Source of the DNA: Paenibacillus sp. UBA6285
Lineage (GTDB): Bacteria > Bacillota > Bacilli > Paenibacillales > Paenibacillaceae
DNA length: 7,205 nt
Assembly: GCA_002438345.1 (NCBI GenBank)
Contig: DJUJ01000017.1
Span: forward strand, 80,110-87,314
Direction: 5' to 3'
Shown here in pieces: positions 1-5,761 of this stretch. Positions within the stretch are counted from its first letter, which is position 1. Every line of letters begins with the position of its first letter. Under the pieces are notes generated by a model. That model did not search any database and was not told the DNA's origin. It was given only the letters and a program-made list of their open reading frames with translations. The position numbers and the translations under genes were made by a program.

Positions 1-1
1 C

Positions 2-1489
2 TTTCCGGGACAGAACATTCACATTATTGAAGAGATGAAGATTCTCGGTGGCAGCAACGACGGCGCAGGTGACGCTGAGCACGGTTATGTCATTCGCGGT
101 GGCCGGATGCTCAACGATGAGACCTATGAGAATACATGGGATTTACTCATGTCGATTCCCTCCCTCGACCATCCTGAGAAATCTGTCCGAAAAGAAATTA
201 TAGAATTCGATACCGCCAATCCAACGCACGCCAACGCTAGACTCGTTAACAGCAATGGCGAAGTGGAAGATGTATTATCCATGGGCTTCGATATGGCTGA
301 TCGGCTCGCAATGGGTAAATTGATTATTACACCGGAAGAAAAAATGGGAAAAGCTCGGATTAGCGACTGGTTCGGCCCACACTTTTTCACCACGAATTTC
401 TGGTACATGTGGGCGACTACTTTCGCCTTTCAACCTTGGCATAGCGCTGTAGAGCTTAAACGATATATGATTCGTTTCGTTCATGAGTTCCCAAGAATTC
501 AAACTCTGGAAGGCGTAACCCGCACTCCATATAACCAGTATGATTCCATCATCTTACCTATGCATAAATATCTCGAAGGTTTCGGCGTAGACTTTACACT
601 GAAATGTAAAGTAACTGACCTGCAGTTCAAAGACGGAGATGGCATTACCGTAACCCAAATGAACGTCCTACGCCAAGGTGCCCCAGACGTTATTAACATA
701 AACGAAGACGATATCGTAATCGTCACGAACGGCTCTATGACCGAAGGCTCCAGCCTTGGATCCATGACCTCTGCTCCACGTCTCAATGGAAAGGGAAGCT
801 CATGGAATTTATGGGAGAACATCGCCGCCAAAAAACCAGGTCTCGGCAATCCATCATCCTTCGATGATCATATAGACGGCTCGAAATGGGAGTCTTTCAC
901 CGTGACCTTCCAAGATTCCAAGTTCTTCGATCTGATGGAGAAATTCACACGCAACCGTGCCGGCACTGGCGCGTTGGTTACATTTAAGGATTCGAGCTGG
1001 TTGATGTCCGTTGTCTTAGCCTTCCAACCGCATTTCCGCAACCAACCGGAGCATGTCAAAGTGTTCTGGGGTTATGGACTATATCCGGACAAAGTAGGCG
1101 ACTTTGTGAAGAAGAAAATGAACGAATGTACCGGGGAAGAAATTATGGAAGAATTAATCGGTCATCTTCATTTCGAAGAACATAAGGACGAGATTATGGC
1201 AACTGCCAACTGTATTCCATGTATGATGCCTTTCATCACTTCCCAGTTCATGCCGAGATTAAACAGTGACCGACCTAAGGTAATTCCAGATGGCTCTACT
1301 AACCTCGCGTTCGTCGGACAATATTGCGAAATTCCAGATGATGTTGTATTCACCGAAGAATACTCCATCAGAGCGGCAAGAACTGCAGTGTACACGCTGC
1401 TCGGAATTAACCGGCCTATCGAGCCGATCAACCAGCATCAGTTCGATGTCCGCACCTTGTTCACAAGCTTTATCACATCATTTAGATAA
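2..1489 (+). CDS. ohyA: Oleate hydratase (MCRA family), 5'-truncated by window edge
   Basis: FAD-dependent hydratase that adds water to the cis-9 double bond of unsaturated fatty acids, giving 10-hydroxy fatty acids; linked in other bacteria to detoxifying host or environmental fatty acids. The reading frame is open from base 2, so 11 codons precede the first ATG at 35 and that ATG is internal; about 495 residues are visible. Family members run roughly 550-590 residues, so the N-terminal dinucleotide-binding glycine motif lies outside the window. Recognisable blocks, numbered from the ATG at 35, are LGGSNDG (4-10), RGGRML (21-26), NFWYMWATTFAFQPWHS, the KRYMIRF tyrosine, TPYNQYDS, VTNGSMTEGSS, SWNLWEN, PRLNSDRPKVIPDGSTNLAFVGQYCE and the EYSIR near the end. 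The RGGREM glutamate, catalytic in well-studied members, is Met25 here. The C-terminus stops soon after FDVRTLF, shorter than the staphylococcal enzyme. No promoter is visible. A strong hairpin follows the stop. Family assignment is very secure; substrate is inferred. Confidence 0.95.
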   Translation, partial: FPGQNIHIIEEMKILGGSNDGAGDAEHGYVIRGGRMLNDETYENTWDLLMSIPSLDHPEKSVRKEIIEFDTANPTHANARLVNSNGEVEDVLSMGFDMADRLAMGKLIITPEEKMGKARISDWFGPHFFTTNFWYMWATTFAFQPWHSAVELKRYMIRFVHEFPRIQTLEGVTRTPYNQYDSIILPMHKYLEGFGVDFTLKCKVTDLQFKDGDGITVTQMNVLRQGAPDVININEDDIVIVTNGSMTEGSSLGSMTSAPRLNGKGSSWNLWENIAAKKPGLGNPSSFDDHIDGSKWESFTVTFQDSKFFDLMEKFTRNRAGTGALVTFKDSSWLMSVVLAFQPHFRNQPEHVKVFWGYGLYPDKVGDFVKKKMNECTGEEIMEELIGHLHFEEHKDEIMATANCIPCMMPFITSQFMPRLNSDRPKVIPDGSTNLAFVGQYCEIPDDVVFTEEYSIRAARTAVYTLLGINRPIEPINQHQFDVRTLFTSFITSFR

Positions 1490-1491
1490 CC

Positions 1492-1551
1492 ACATTATAC
1501 AGAGACGAGCGCTCCCGAATAGGTTCGGGAGCGCTCGTCTTTGTATTATGT
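1492..1551 (+). terminator. Very long hairpin terminator after oleate hydratase
   Basis: Bases 1497-1519 pair with 1524-1546 around a 4-base loop (TAGG): 23 consecutive pairs with a single G-U, the inner 17 perfect. After one T-T mismatch (1496/1547) four more pairs follow (1492-1495 with 1548-1551). It starts a few bases after the ohyA stop. The run after the GC-rich core is TTTGTATTAT rather than a pure U tract, so termination is likely but not textbook. Such a stem could also protect the 3' end of the mRNA. Confidence 0.8.
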
Positions 1552-1561
1552 AAAACTTGAT

Positions 1562-1591
1562 TTAACAAGAACTCTCCATTCCAGGTAAAAT
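1562..1591 (+). promoter_or_regulatory. Sigma-A-like promoter for the GNAT gene at 1643
   Basis: TTAACA (1562-1567) and TAAAAT (1586-1591) are separated by 18 bases, each one mismatch from consensus. Transcription would begin near 1598. That makes the in-frame ATG at 1595 unusable and supports the start at 1643. Called by eye. Confidence 0.5.
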
Positions 1592-1642
1592 CGTGTGTAT
1601 GTTAAGCTCAACATGAATTTCAAAGGAATGGATGAGGAAATT

Positions 1643-2161
1643 ATGTACATAGAAAATGGAAATTTAGTCATTCGCAATGCAACAGCAAATGATGTCCCCC
1701 TCTTATGCAGTTGGTGGAACGATGGAAAGATAATGGCACATGCTGGTTTTCCTAATGGCATCGGCTGCACAGAGCAGGATATATTGGAGAACCTTCTGGC
1801 TAACACCGATCTTAATCGTCGCTTGATTCTGGTCATCGATGGTGTCCCATCTGGAGAAATGAATTACAGAACCATTGCCGACGGCACTGCAGAAATTGGC
1901 ATCAAAATCTGTGATTCTAACGAACAGGACAAAGGCTTTGGAACTCTATTTTTAACCATGTTGATTAACTTTTTATTTGTGAAAATGGGCTATCGCACAA
2001 TCGTTCTCGATACCAACGCCAAGAATACAAGAGCTCAGCAAGTATATGAGAATATTGGCTTCCGAAAAGTTGCCCTTCATTTGAATTCGTGGAGAAACCA
2101 ACTCGGAGAATGGCAATCTTCTATTGATTATGAATTAACAGAAGCAGAATTTCGTAATTAA
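1643..2161 (+). CDS. GNAT family N-acetyltransferase
   Basis: Predicted cytoplasmic acetyl-CoA-dependent acyltransferase of 172 residues, a normal length for a RimJ/RimL or aminoglycoside 6'-type single-domain GNAT. The N-terminal strand LVIRNATANDVPLLCSWWND is typical of that branch (RxAxxxDxxxLxxWxND). The acetyl-CoA pyrophosphate loop is Q95-D-K-G98-F-G100 after the strand EIGIKICDSN, and the second CoA motif is NTRAQQVYENIGFRKV (128-143). The open frame extends upstream to an ATG at 1595, but 1643 is preferred: GAGG at 1634-1637 sits 5 bases before it, the earlier ATGs at 1595, 1613 and 1628 lack a well-spaced SD, and a promoter ends at 1591. It appears monocistronic, between the ohyA hairpin and the convergent thiol oxidoreductase gene. 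The acceptor substrate cannot be told; resistance to an aminoglycoside is possible but unsupported. Confidence 0.9.
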   Translation: MYIENGNLVIRNATANDVPLLCSWWNDGKIMAHAGFPNGIGCTEQDILENLLANTDLNRRLILVIDGVPSGEMNYRTIADGTAEIGIKICDSNEQDKGFGTLFLTMLINFLFVKMGYRTIVLDTNAKNTRAQQVYENIGFRKVALHLNSWRNQLGEWQSSIDYELTEAEFRN

Positions 2162-2197
2162 AAAAAAGAAGAAATGGAAACTGATCCATCTCTTCTT
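2161..2197 (-). terminator. Intrinsic terminator of the FrnE-like gene
   Basis: Read on the minus strand, arms 2197-2185 and 2178-2166 form a 13-pair stem (one G-U) with a 6-base loop, followed by a run of T completed by 2165-2161. On the plus strand the same stem has an A-C mismatch and no U tract, so it should act mainly for the minus-strand gene. It overlaps the last base of the convergent acetyltransferase stop codon. Confidence 0.8.
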
Positions 2198-2215
2198 CTC
2201 CACACTATATGATCT

Positions 2216-2938
2216 TTAGATATTGCAAGATCCATCCGCGCAGCCATCATCCGTAGAGACTTCGGCTTTTCCATTGCCAACCACCTGTAGCGTTGGACCG
2301 GCTTGCTCCTCCGCCCATACGGTATCCAATACTTCTGTAAATACAGGTCCTGGCTGTGCACCGGATAAAGCATATTTATTGTTGAACACGAAGAACGGCA
2401 CACCGGTAATATTAAGACGACTTCCTTCTTCAATATCGCCATTCACTTCAGCTGTGTAAGCCTCCGTCTCAAGCATTGCCGCAACTTCTGCCTGATCCAA
2501 ACCCACCTCAGCAGCAAGTGTAGCAAGTACACTGCGGTCTCCAAGATTCAATGAATCCGTAAAGTATGCACGTAGTAGACGTTCGGACATTTCTGCACCT
2601 TTTCCTTTTGAACTTGCAAAGTGACTCAAGCGGTGACTATCAAAAGTATTCGTATGCTTCATCGAATCGAATTGGAAATCCAATCCCACCTCTTGCGCTT
2701 GCTCAGCTAGCTGTGCGTTCATTGCTTTTGCTTTTTCAATCGTCATACCGTATTTGGAAGCCAGCATCTCATGAATACTCTGAGTCTCATTCAATTTTGC
2801 ATGCGGATCCAGTTGAAAACTACGGAATACCACCTCTACTTGATCTCTGTTCGGGAACTGACTCAGTGCATTCTCCAAACGTCTTTTACCAATATAACAA
2901 AATGGACACGCATAATCGGACCAAATATCTATTCTCAT
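2216..2938 (-). CDS. frnE: DsbA-family thiol oxidoreductase, FrnE-like
   Basis: Predicted thioredoxin-fold disulfide oxidoreductase or isomerase of the DsbA/FrnE/HCCA-isomerase family, 240 residues, the usual length. The redox centre C11-P-F-C14 follows the first strand (MRIDIWSDYACPFCYIGKRR), and the cis-proline loop is ITGVP181FFVFNN. The helical insertion lies between, including SHFASSKGK and the LLRAYFTDSLNLGD stretch. No signal peptide is present, so the protein should be cytoplasmic, unlike classical DsbA. The tail carries C233-ADGS-C238, a CX4C pair like the second redox motif described for Deinococcus radiodurans FrnE, where it is tied to oxidative-stress tolerance. The start is firm: AGGAGG at 2951-2946 lies 7 bases before ATG. 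It has its own promoter (3041-3013) and terminator (2197-2161), so it is monocistronic. A substrate role is not visible; the symbol is by family resemblance. Confidence 0.9.
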   Translation of the reverse strand: MRIDIWSDYACPFCYIGKRRLENALSQFPNRDQVEVVFRSFQLDPHAKLNETQSIHEMLASKYGMTIEKAKAMNAQLAEQAQEVGLDFQFDSMKHTNTFDSHRLSHFASSKGKGAEMSERLLRAYFTDSLNLGDRSVLATLAAEVGLDQAEVAAMLETEAYTAEVNGDIEEGSRLNITGVPFFVFNNKYALSGAQPGPVFTEVLDTVWAEEQAGPTLQVVGNGKAEVSTDDGCADGSCNI

Positions 2939-3012
2939 GAAAAAACCTCCTAATATTATTGTTCAATTGTAACTGCTGAATAAAATTGATAACTAAATAT
3001 TCGTCGCTTACT

Positions 3013-3041
3013 ATTATATAGTTAAAAACCGAAAAATACAA
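3013..3041 (-). promoter_or_regulatory. Sigma-A-like promoter of the FrnE-like gene
   Basis: On the minus strand TTGTAT (3041-3036) and TATAAT (3018-3013, perfect) are spaced by 17 bases. Predicted start of transcription is near 3006, leaving a leader of about 68 bases that ends with the AGGAGG site. The surrounding DNA is very AT-rich, so an alternative register is possible, but the consensus -10 with ideal spacing makes this the best candidate. Confidence 0.6.
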
Positions 3042-3069
3042 ACTTAACTTTTATTTTTAAATAATCTAA

Positions 3070-3099
3070 TTAGACCTGAATCTCAACTAAAAGTATACG
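3070..3099 (+). promoter_or_regulatory. Weak candidate promoter for the glycosyltransferase gene
   Basis: TTAGAC (3070-3075) and TATACG (3094-3099) are 18 bases apart. The match is mediocre, and TATATA at 3107-3112 is an alternative -10 without a good -35. Some promoter is expected here because the upstream gene is divergent. Confidence 0.25.
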
Positions 3100-3119
3100 A
3101 AAGTGGTATATACGCTCTT

Positions 3120-3197
3120 CTTCAGGACAGATAGAATGAAAGTAACCATTTCGCCGGAAGACTGCATTCAGATCAGCAGACGAAAGAAGTCCTGAAG
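3120..3197 (+). repeat. Long-range inverted repeat in the glycosyltransferase leader
   Basis: CTTCAGGAC at 3120-3128 is an exact reverse complement of GTCCTGAAG at 3189-3197, with 60 bases between. Two G-U pairs could extend it outward (3119/3198, 3118/3199), reaching into the GGGAG (3197-3201) that serves as SD for the gene at 3210. The left arm also contains the only SD-like bases for the small ORF at 3136. This could be a translational control structure, or chance. Confidence 0.4.
3136..3195 (+). CDS. Candidate 19-residue leader ORF upstream of the glycosyltransferase
   Basis: An ATG at 3136 opens a 19-codon frame, MKVTISPEDCIQISRRKKS, ending in TGA at 3193-3195, 14 bases before the glycosyltransferase ATG. 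An AGGA at 3124-3127 lies 8 bases upstream of the start. The frame remains open back to a TAA at 3088-3090, so it might instead be the tail of a decayed gene. The peptide is basic at its C-terminus and has no recognised motif. Its stop falls inside the right arm of the inverted repeat. Too short to judge by composition; treat as a possibility only. Confidence 0.22.
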   Translation: MKVTISPEDCIQISRRKKS

Positions 3198-3209
3198 GGA
3201 GATTACGAT

Positions 3210-4142
3210 ATGCATGATATATCTATAGTGATTCCTACCCGCAACCGAATCAACGACCTTACGGTGTGCATAGAGTCCATTGGCAAGCAGACACAGCTTG
3301 AGCATATCTCCATCGAGTTATGGATTGTGGACGATGGTGAGATTCCTGAGGACAGTTTAACCTATTATCGTGAAATACTAACTGGATTACCACAAGCTGA
3401 ACTTCGTTATCATCGCAAAACTAAGCCTGGTCTCTGGCTTTCCCGCTGCGAAGCGCTAGGACTGATCCATTCAGAAATTGTGCTCAACTTAGATGACGAT
3501 GCAGAATTGGATGACTCCTTATATATTCGACGACTGCTAGATACTTATGCAGCCGACGATTCCATTGTCGGTGTAGGCGGTGTAGCCAAAGGCATACATA
3601 GCAGCAGGCCAAGCAGGCTGTTCGGTATGCTGACCGGACAAATGTCCGGATCACCTGGCAGATTGTCGGCAAGTATGTTTGCAGGCTCGCTCTTTCTCTG
3701 GAGAGAGAAGAACCATATTTTTGAAACAGATTTTTTTCACGGCTGTAATATGTCCTTTCGGCGCTCGGCACTGCGTGATATTAAACCCTATCCATGGATG
3801 ACAAGCTATTCCATAGCCGAGGATATTTATTTATCCCACTTGGCCAGCCGGTATGGCAAGCTTGTGATTAACCCCGCCATGAAGATCATCCATCATGAGT
3901 CGCCAGGTTCTCGTGATAAGGCAGGGGTTGTTGCACGAGCTACTGCAATCAATCATTATTATTTGCTGAACTTGCGTAAAGCTCCATTTATGAATTATGC
4001 TGCCCTGATCTGGACACTGTCTTGTCTGACGGCTAAAGCAACCCTAAAGCGGAATTTCAAAGCCGTTAGCGGATATGCCAAAGGGATCCTCTTCGTACTA
4101 AATCCTCGTAAGAATAAATACAGTGAATATATGCTCGATTAA
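3210..4142 (+). CDS. Glycosyltransferase family 2 (GT-A fold)
   Basis: Predicted nucleotide-sugar-dependent, inverting, metal-dependent glycosyltransferase of 310 residues. The N-terminal Rossmann-like strand ISIVIPTRNR (4-13) and VDDG (40-43) bind the nucleotide. LNLDDDAE supplies the DXD metal site (D95-D97). GCNMSFRR (178-185) is the acceptor-loop motif, and A203-E204-D205 is the ED motif with the likely catalytic base. The C-terminal 60 residues, including a hydrophobic stretch (YAALIWTLSCLTAKATLK), may lie against the membrane, but there is no clear multi-helix membrane domain. The start is supported by GGGAG at 3197-3201, 8 bases before ATG. The gene stands alone, with a divergent oxidoreductase before it and its own terminator after it, so no cell-wall or polysaccharide cluster reveals the sugar or acceptor. 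A role in surface glycan or teichoic-acid-like decoration is a guess from the family. Confidence 0.9.
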   Translation: MHDISIVIPTRNRINDLTVCIESIGKQTQLEHISIELWIVDDGEIPEDSLTYYREILTGLPQAELRYHRKTKPGLWLSRCEALGLIHSEIVLNLDDDAELDDSLYIRRLLDTYAADDSIVGVGGVAKGIHSSRPSRLFGMLTGQMSGSPGRLSASMFAGSLFLWREKNHIFETDFFHGCNMSFRRSALRDIKPYPWMTSYSIAEDIYLSHLASRYGKLVINPAMKIIHHESPGSRDKAGVVARATAINHYYLLNLRKAPFMNYAALIWTLSCLTAKATLKRNFKAVSGYAKGILFVLNPRKNKYSEYMLD

Positions 4143-4173
4143 GTAGGATCGTTTTTTTAGAATCTATAGCGCC

Positions 4174-4201
4174 GCCCCGAATTAGGATACGGGGCTTTTT
4201 T
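4174..4201 (+). terminator. Intrinsic terminator of the glycosyltransferase gene
   Basis: GCCCCG (4174-4179) pairs with CGGGGC (4190-4195) around a 10-base loop and runs directly into six T residues (4196-4201). It lies about 30 bases after the stop codon. Confidence 0.85.
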
Positions 4202-4243
4202 GCTATGCTGACCGGCTTATCCTTAAATGTGTCATGAAATTAA

Positions 4244-4273
4244 TTTCCATCAACTTCTTATCTGGGGTATTAT
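4244..4273 (+). promoter_or_regulatory. Candidate promoter for the apbE-like gene
   Basis: TTTCCA (4244-4249) and TATTAT (4268-4273) are 18 bases apart; the -10 has one mismatch, the -35 two. It lies downstream of the glycosyltransferase terminator and about 45 bases before the apbE start codon, so a promoter is expected in this interval. Confidence 0.4.
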
Positions 4274-4317
4274 AAGTAATGATGTGGTTTAGAAACTAAC
4301 TTTATGGATGGTGGAAT

Positions 4318-5424
4318 ATGCTCAAGAACAAAAAAACGACGCTGATCCTCGTTGTAATCGTCATCGTCATCATAGCTGTCGGTGCTTGGCTAATTACTAA
4401 GGATAAGGACGATAAGGCGGCGGAAACTACGGGTAGCGCAGTAACATCCGGAAAAGGAGAGGAAAAGTCTCTCTCACAAACATTTTATATTTATGACACT
4501 GTCGTGAATATTAAAGTGTTCGGAGAAACCGTAGCACAGAAAAATATGGATGATATCCAGCACATGCTGGAGCGAATGGATATGGAGCTTAGCCGTACCA
4601 AAGAAGGCGGCGAGCTTTACGCTGTCAACCAAGCAGCAGGGAAAGAAGCCGTTGTCGTTTCTGACGAGACCCTGGATGTGATTAAACAATCCCTTCAATT
4701 TGCAAAAGAAATGGACGGGCTATTTGATCCCACAATCGGTCCGCTAATCGATCTCTGGAATATCGGTAGGGGCGGCGATAAAGTCCCTCCCCAAGCTGAT
4801 ATTGATAAAGCCAAGAGCCTAACCAACTACAAGGACGTTGAAATTGATGAAGCTGCGAAAACTGTAAAGCTGATGAAGGAAAATATGGTGCTGGATCTAG
4901 GCGGCATTGGAAAAGGTTATGCTGCAGACCGTATCGCTGATTATTTGAAAGAGCAAGGTCTAAATAGCGCTATGATTAACCTCGGAGGCAGCAGTATCAT
5001 CGCACTCGGTAAGAAGCCAAACGGAAGCGAATGGAATATCGGATTGCAGGATCCAGATCAGAGCCGTGGCACACAGCTAGGAACGATCAAAATTGCAGAT
5101 GAGGTCATCGATGCTTCTGGTGTTTACGAACGGTATTTTATGCAGGATAATGTTCGTTACCATCATATCATTGATCCGCGCACAGGATATCCTTCTCAGA
5201 ACGGTCTCAAAAGTCTTACCATTATGAGCCCGAATGCAACAATTGCGGATGCCTTGTCTACTGGGGTATTTCTAATGGGAAAAGAAGAAGGCATGAAATA
5301 TCTTGAATCGTTACCTGAAGATGTTGAAGCTTTCTTTATTACCGATGACAACAAAATTTATGCCACAGCAGGCATTAAAGAAAGAATGAAACTGACGGAC
5401 CCAACGTACAGCTTCGCAGAGTAA
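4318..5424 (+). CDS. apbE: FAD:protein FMN transferase (ApbE family), membrane-anchored
   Basis: Transfers FMN from FAD to a threonine or serine of partner flavoproteins, commonly FMN-binding-domain electron carriers at the membrane; Mg2+-dependent. The protein has 368 residues, normal for the family. After a short basic start (MLKNKKTT) comes one hydrophobic helix at about residues 9-27, then a charged linker, placing the catalytic domain outside the membrane. There is no lipobox cysteine, so this is an uncleaved or signal-cleaved anchor rather than the lipoprotein form seen in many homologues. Family motifs are DLGGIGKGYAAD (193-204), NLGGSS (221-226), HHIIDPRTGYP (282-292) and the ADALSTG metal and FAD site (310-316, D311 and T315). 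The ATG at 4318 is preceded by GGATGGTGG (4306-4314). A candidate promoter and a strong terminator frame it as a single-gene unit. No flavin-acceptor protein is encoded in this window. Confidence 0.95.
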   Translation: MLKNKKTTLILVVIVIVIIAVGAWLITKDKDDKAAETTGSAVTSGKGEEKSLSQTFYIYDTVVNIKVFGETVAQKNMDDIQHMLERMDMELSRTKEGGELYAVNQAAGKEAVVVSDETLDVIKQSLQFAKEMDGLFDPTIGPLIDLWNIGRGGDKVPPQADIDKAKSLTNYKDVEIDEAAKTVKLMKENMVLDLGGIGKGYAADRIADYLKEQGLNSAMINLGGSSIIALGKKPNGSEWNIGLQDPDQSRGTQLGTIKIADEVIDASGVYERYFMQDNVRYHHIIDPRTGYPSQNGLKSLTIMSPNATIADALSTGVFLMGKEEGMKYLESLPEDVEAFFITDDNKIYATAGIKERMKLTDPTYSFAE

Positions 5425-5428
5425 ACGT

Positions 5429-5480
5429 AAAAGCTTGCCCCTTTATGCCGAAATTGGCTTTTAGGGAGCAAGCTTTTTTT
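5429..5480 (+). terminator. Intrinsic terminator of apbE
   Basis: AAGCTTGC (5431-5438) pairs with GCAAGCTT (5468-5475). CCC/GGG continues the stem after a bulged A at 5467, and a small inner GCC/GGC hairpin closes the loop. Seven T residues (5474-5480) follow. The hairpin begins a few bases after the apbE stop. Confidence 0.85.
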
Positions 5481-5761
5481 ATATGGAGAAGAATACACAC
5501 CAGAATGCGCTACTATAGGGATTTTCTCCCTATAATTCTAGATTTAATAGCCGAATTAACAGAATATAGGGAAATTGTCCCTATAATTCACCTGAATCGT
5601 TCTTAATTTATTGTTTTCACTGTATTTATAGGAAGGATTTCCGCATAATTCGCAATATAACCTAAATAGTCGCTTATTATAGGGAATATTTCCGTATAAG
5701 CTAACATGCACACTACGTTGATCCACTTTTATCCTATGAGCGTTTAATTAAATTCCACCTC
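5481..5761. other. Gene-free convergent intergenic region
   Basis: This stretch lies between the apbE terminator and the 3' end of the minus-strand HAD gene. Apart from the four palindromes I see no gene, tRNA or conventional U-tracted terminator for the HAD gene. ATCCTAT at 5731-5737 resembles one half-arm of the palindromes and might be a fifth, largely lost copy. The region is AT-rich. Confidence 0.6.
5514..5698. repeat. Array of four degenerate palindromes (TATAGGGA / TCCCTATA)
   Basis: Four related inverted repeats lie in the gene-free stretch between apbE and the HAD gene. Unit A has arms 5514-5521 and 5527-5534, and unit B has arms 5565-5572 and 5578-5585; both are perfect 8-bp arms with 5-base loops. 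Unit C (5627-5634 with 5639-5647, TATAGGAA and TTCCGCATA) and unit D (5678-5686 with 5690-5698, TATAGGGAA and TTCCGTATA) are decayed copies. Unit starts are 51, 62 and 51 bases apart. A and B are followed by ATTC, C by ATTC after its ATA, and D by a diverged version, which gives the array one orientation. Arms are conserved while loops and spacers are not, as expected of hairpins or protein-binding sites. No open frame or transposase is associated. Function is unknown. Confidence 0.75.

Noticed and set aside
499..849. 116-codon frame on the minus strand inside the oleate hydratase gene
   Set aside because: Fully antisense to a well-conserved gene, no recognisable motif, no suitable SD; a shadow of the coding frame.
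1290..1553. 87-codon plus-strand frame across the oleate hydratase end and its hairpin
   Set aside because: Runs through a strong hairpin, low-complexity serine- and arginine-rich translation with no family resemblance; shadow frame.
1595..1642. Upstream in-frame start adding 16 residues to the GNAT protein
   Set aside because: It would start at or before the predicted transcription start, lacks an SD, and the extra residues do not match the usual beginning of the family; GAGG supports 1643.
2566..2940. 124-codon plus-strand frame opposite the FrnE-like gene
   Set aside because: Antisense to a gene with CPFC and cis-Pro motifs and a perfect SD; translation has no domain features.
2959..2975. 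Palindrome-like GTTCAATTGTAAC near the FrnE-like gene, as a possible operator
   Set aside because: The CAATTG core is off-centre from the outer GTT/AAC arms, so symmetry is broken and it matches no operator I can name.
3484..3771. 95-codon minus-strand frame inside the glycosyltransferase gene
   Set aside because: Antisense to the DXD-containing gene and without any domain signature.
4152..4158. Run of seven T just after the glycosyltransferase stop
   Set aside because: No hairpin precedes it; the genuine terminator is the GCCCCG/CGGGGC stem at 4174-4195.
5514..5698. CRISPR array as explanation for the repeats at 5514-5698
   Set aside because: Repeats are short hairpins with variable loops, copies are degenerate, spacing is uneven and no cas gene is present.
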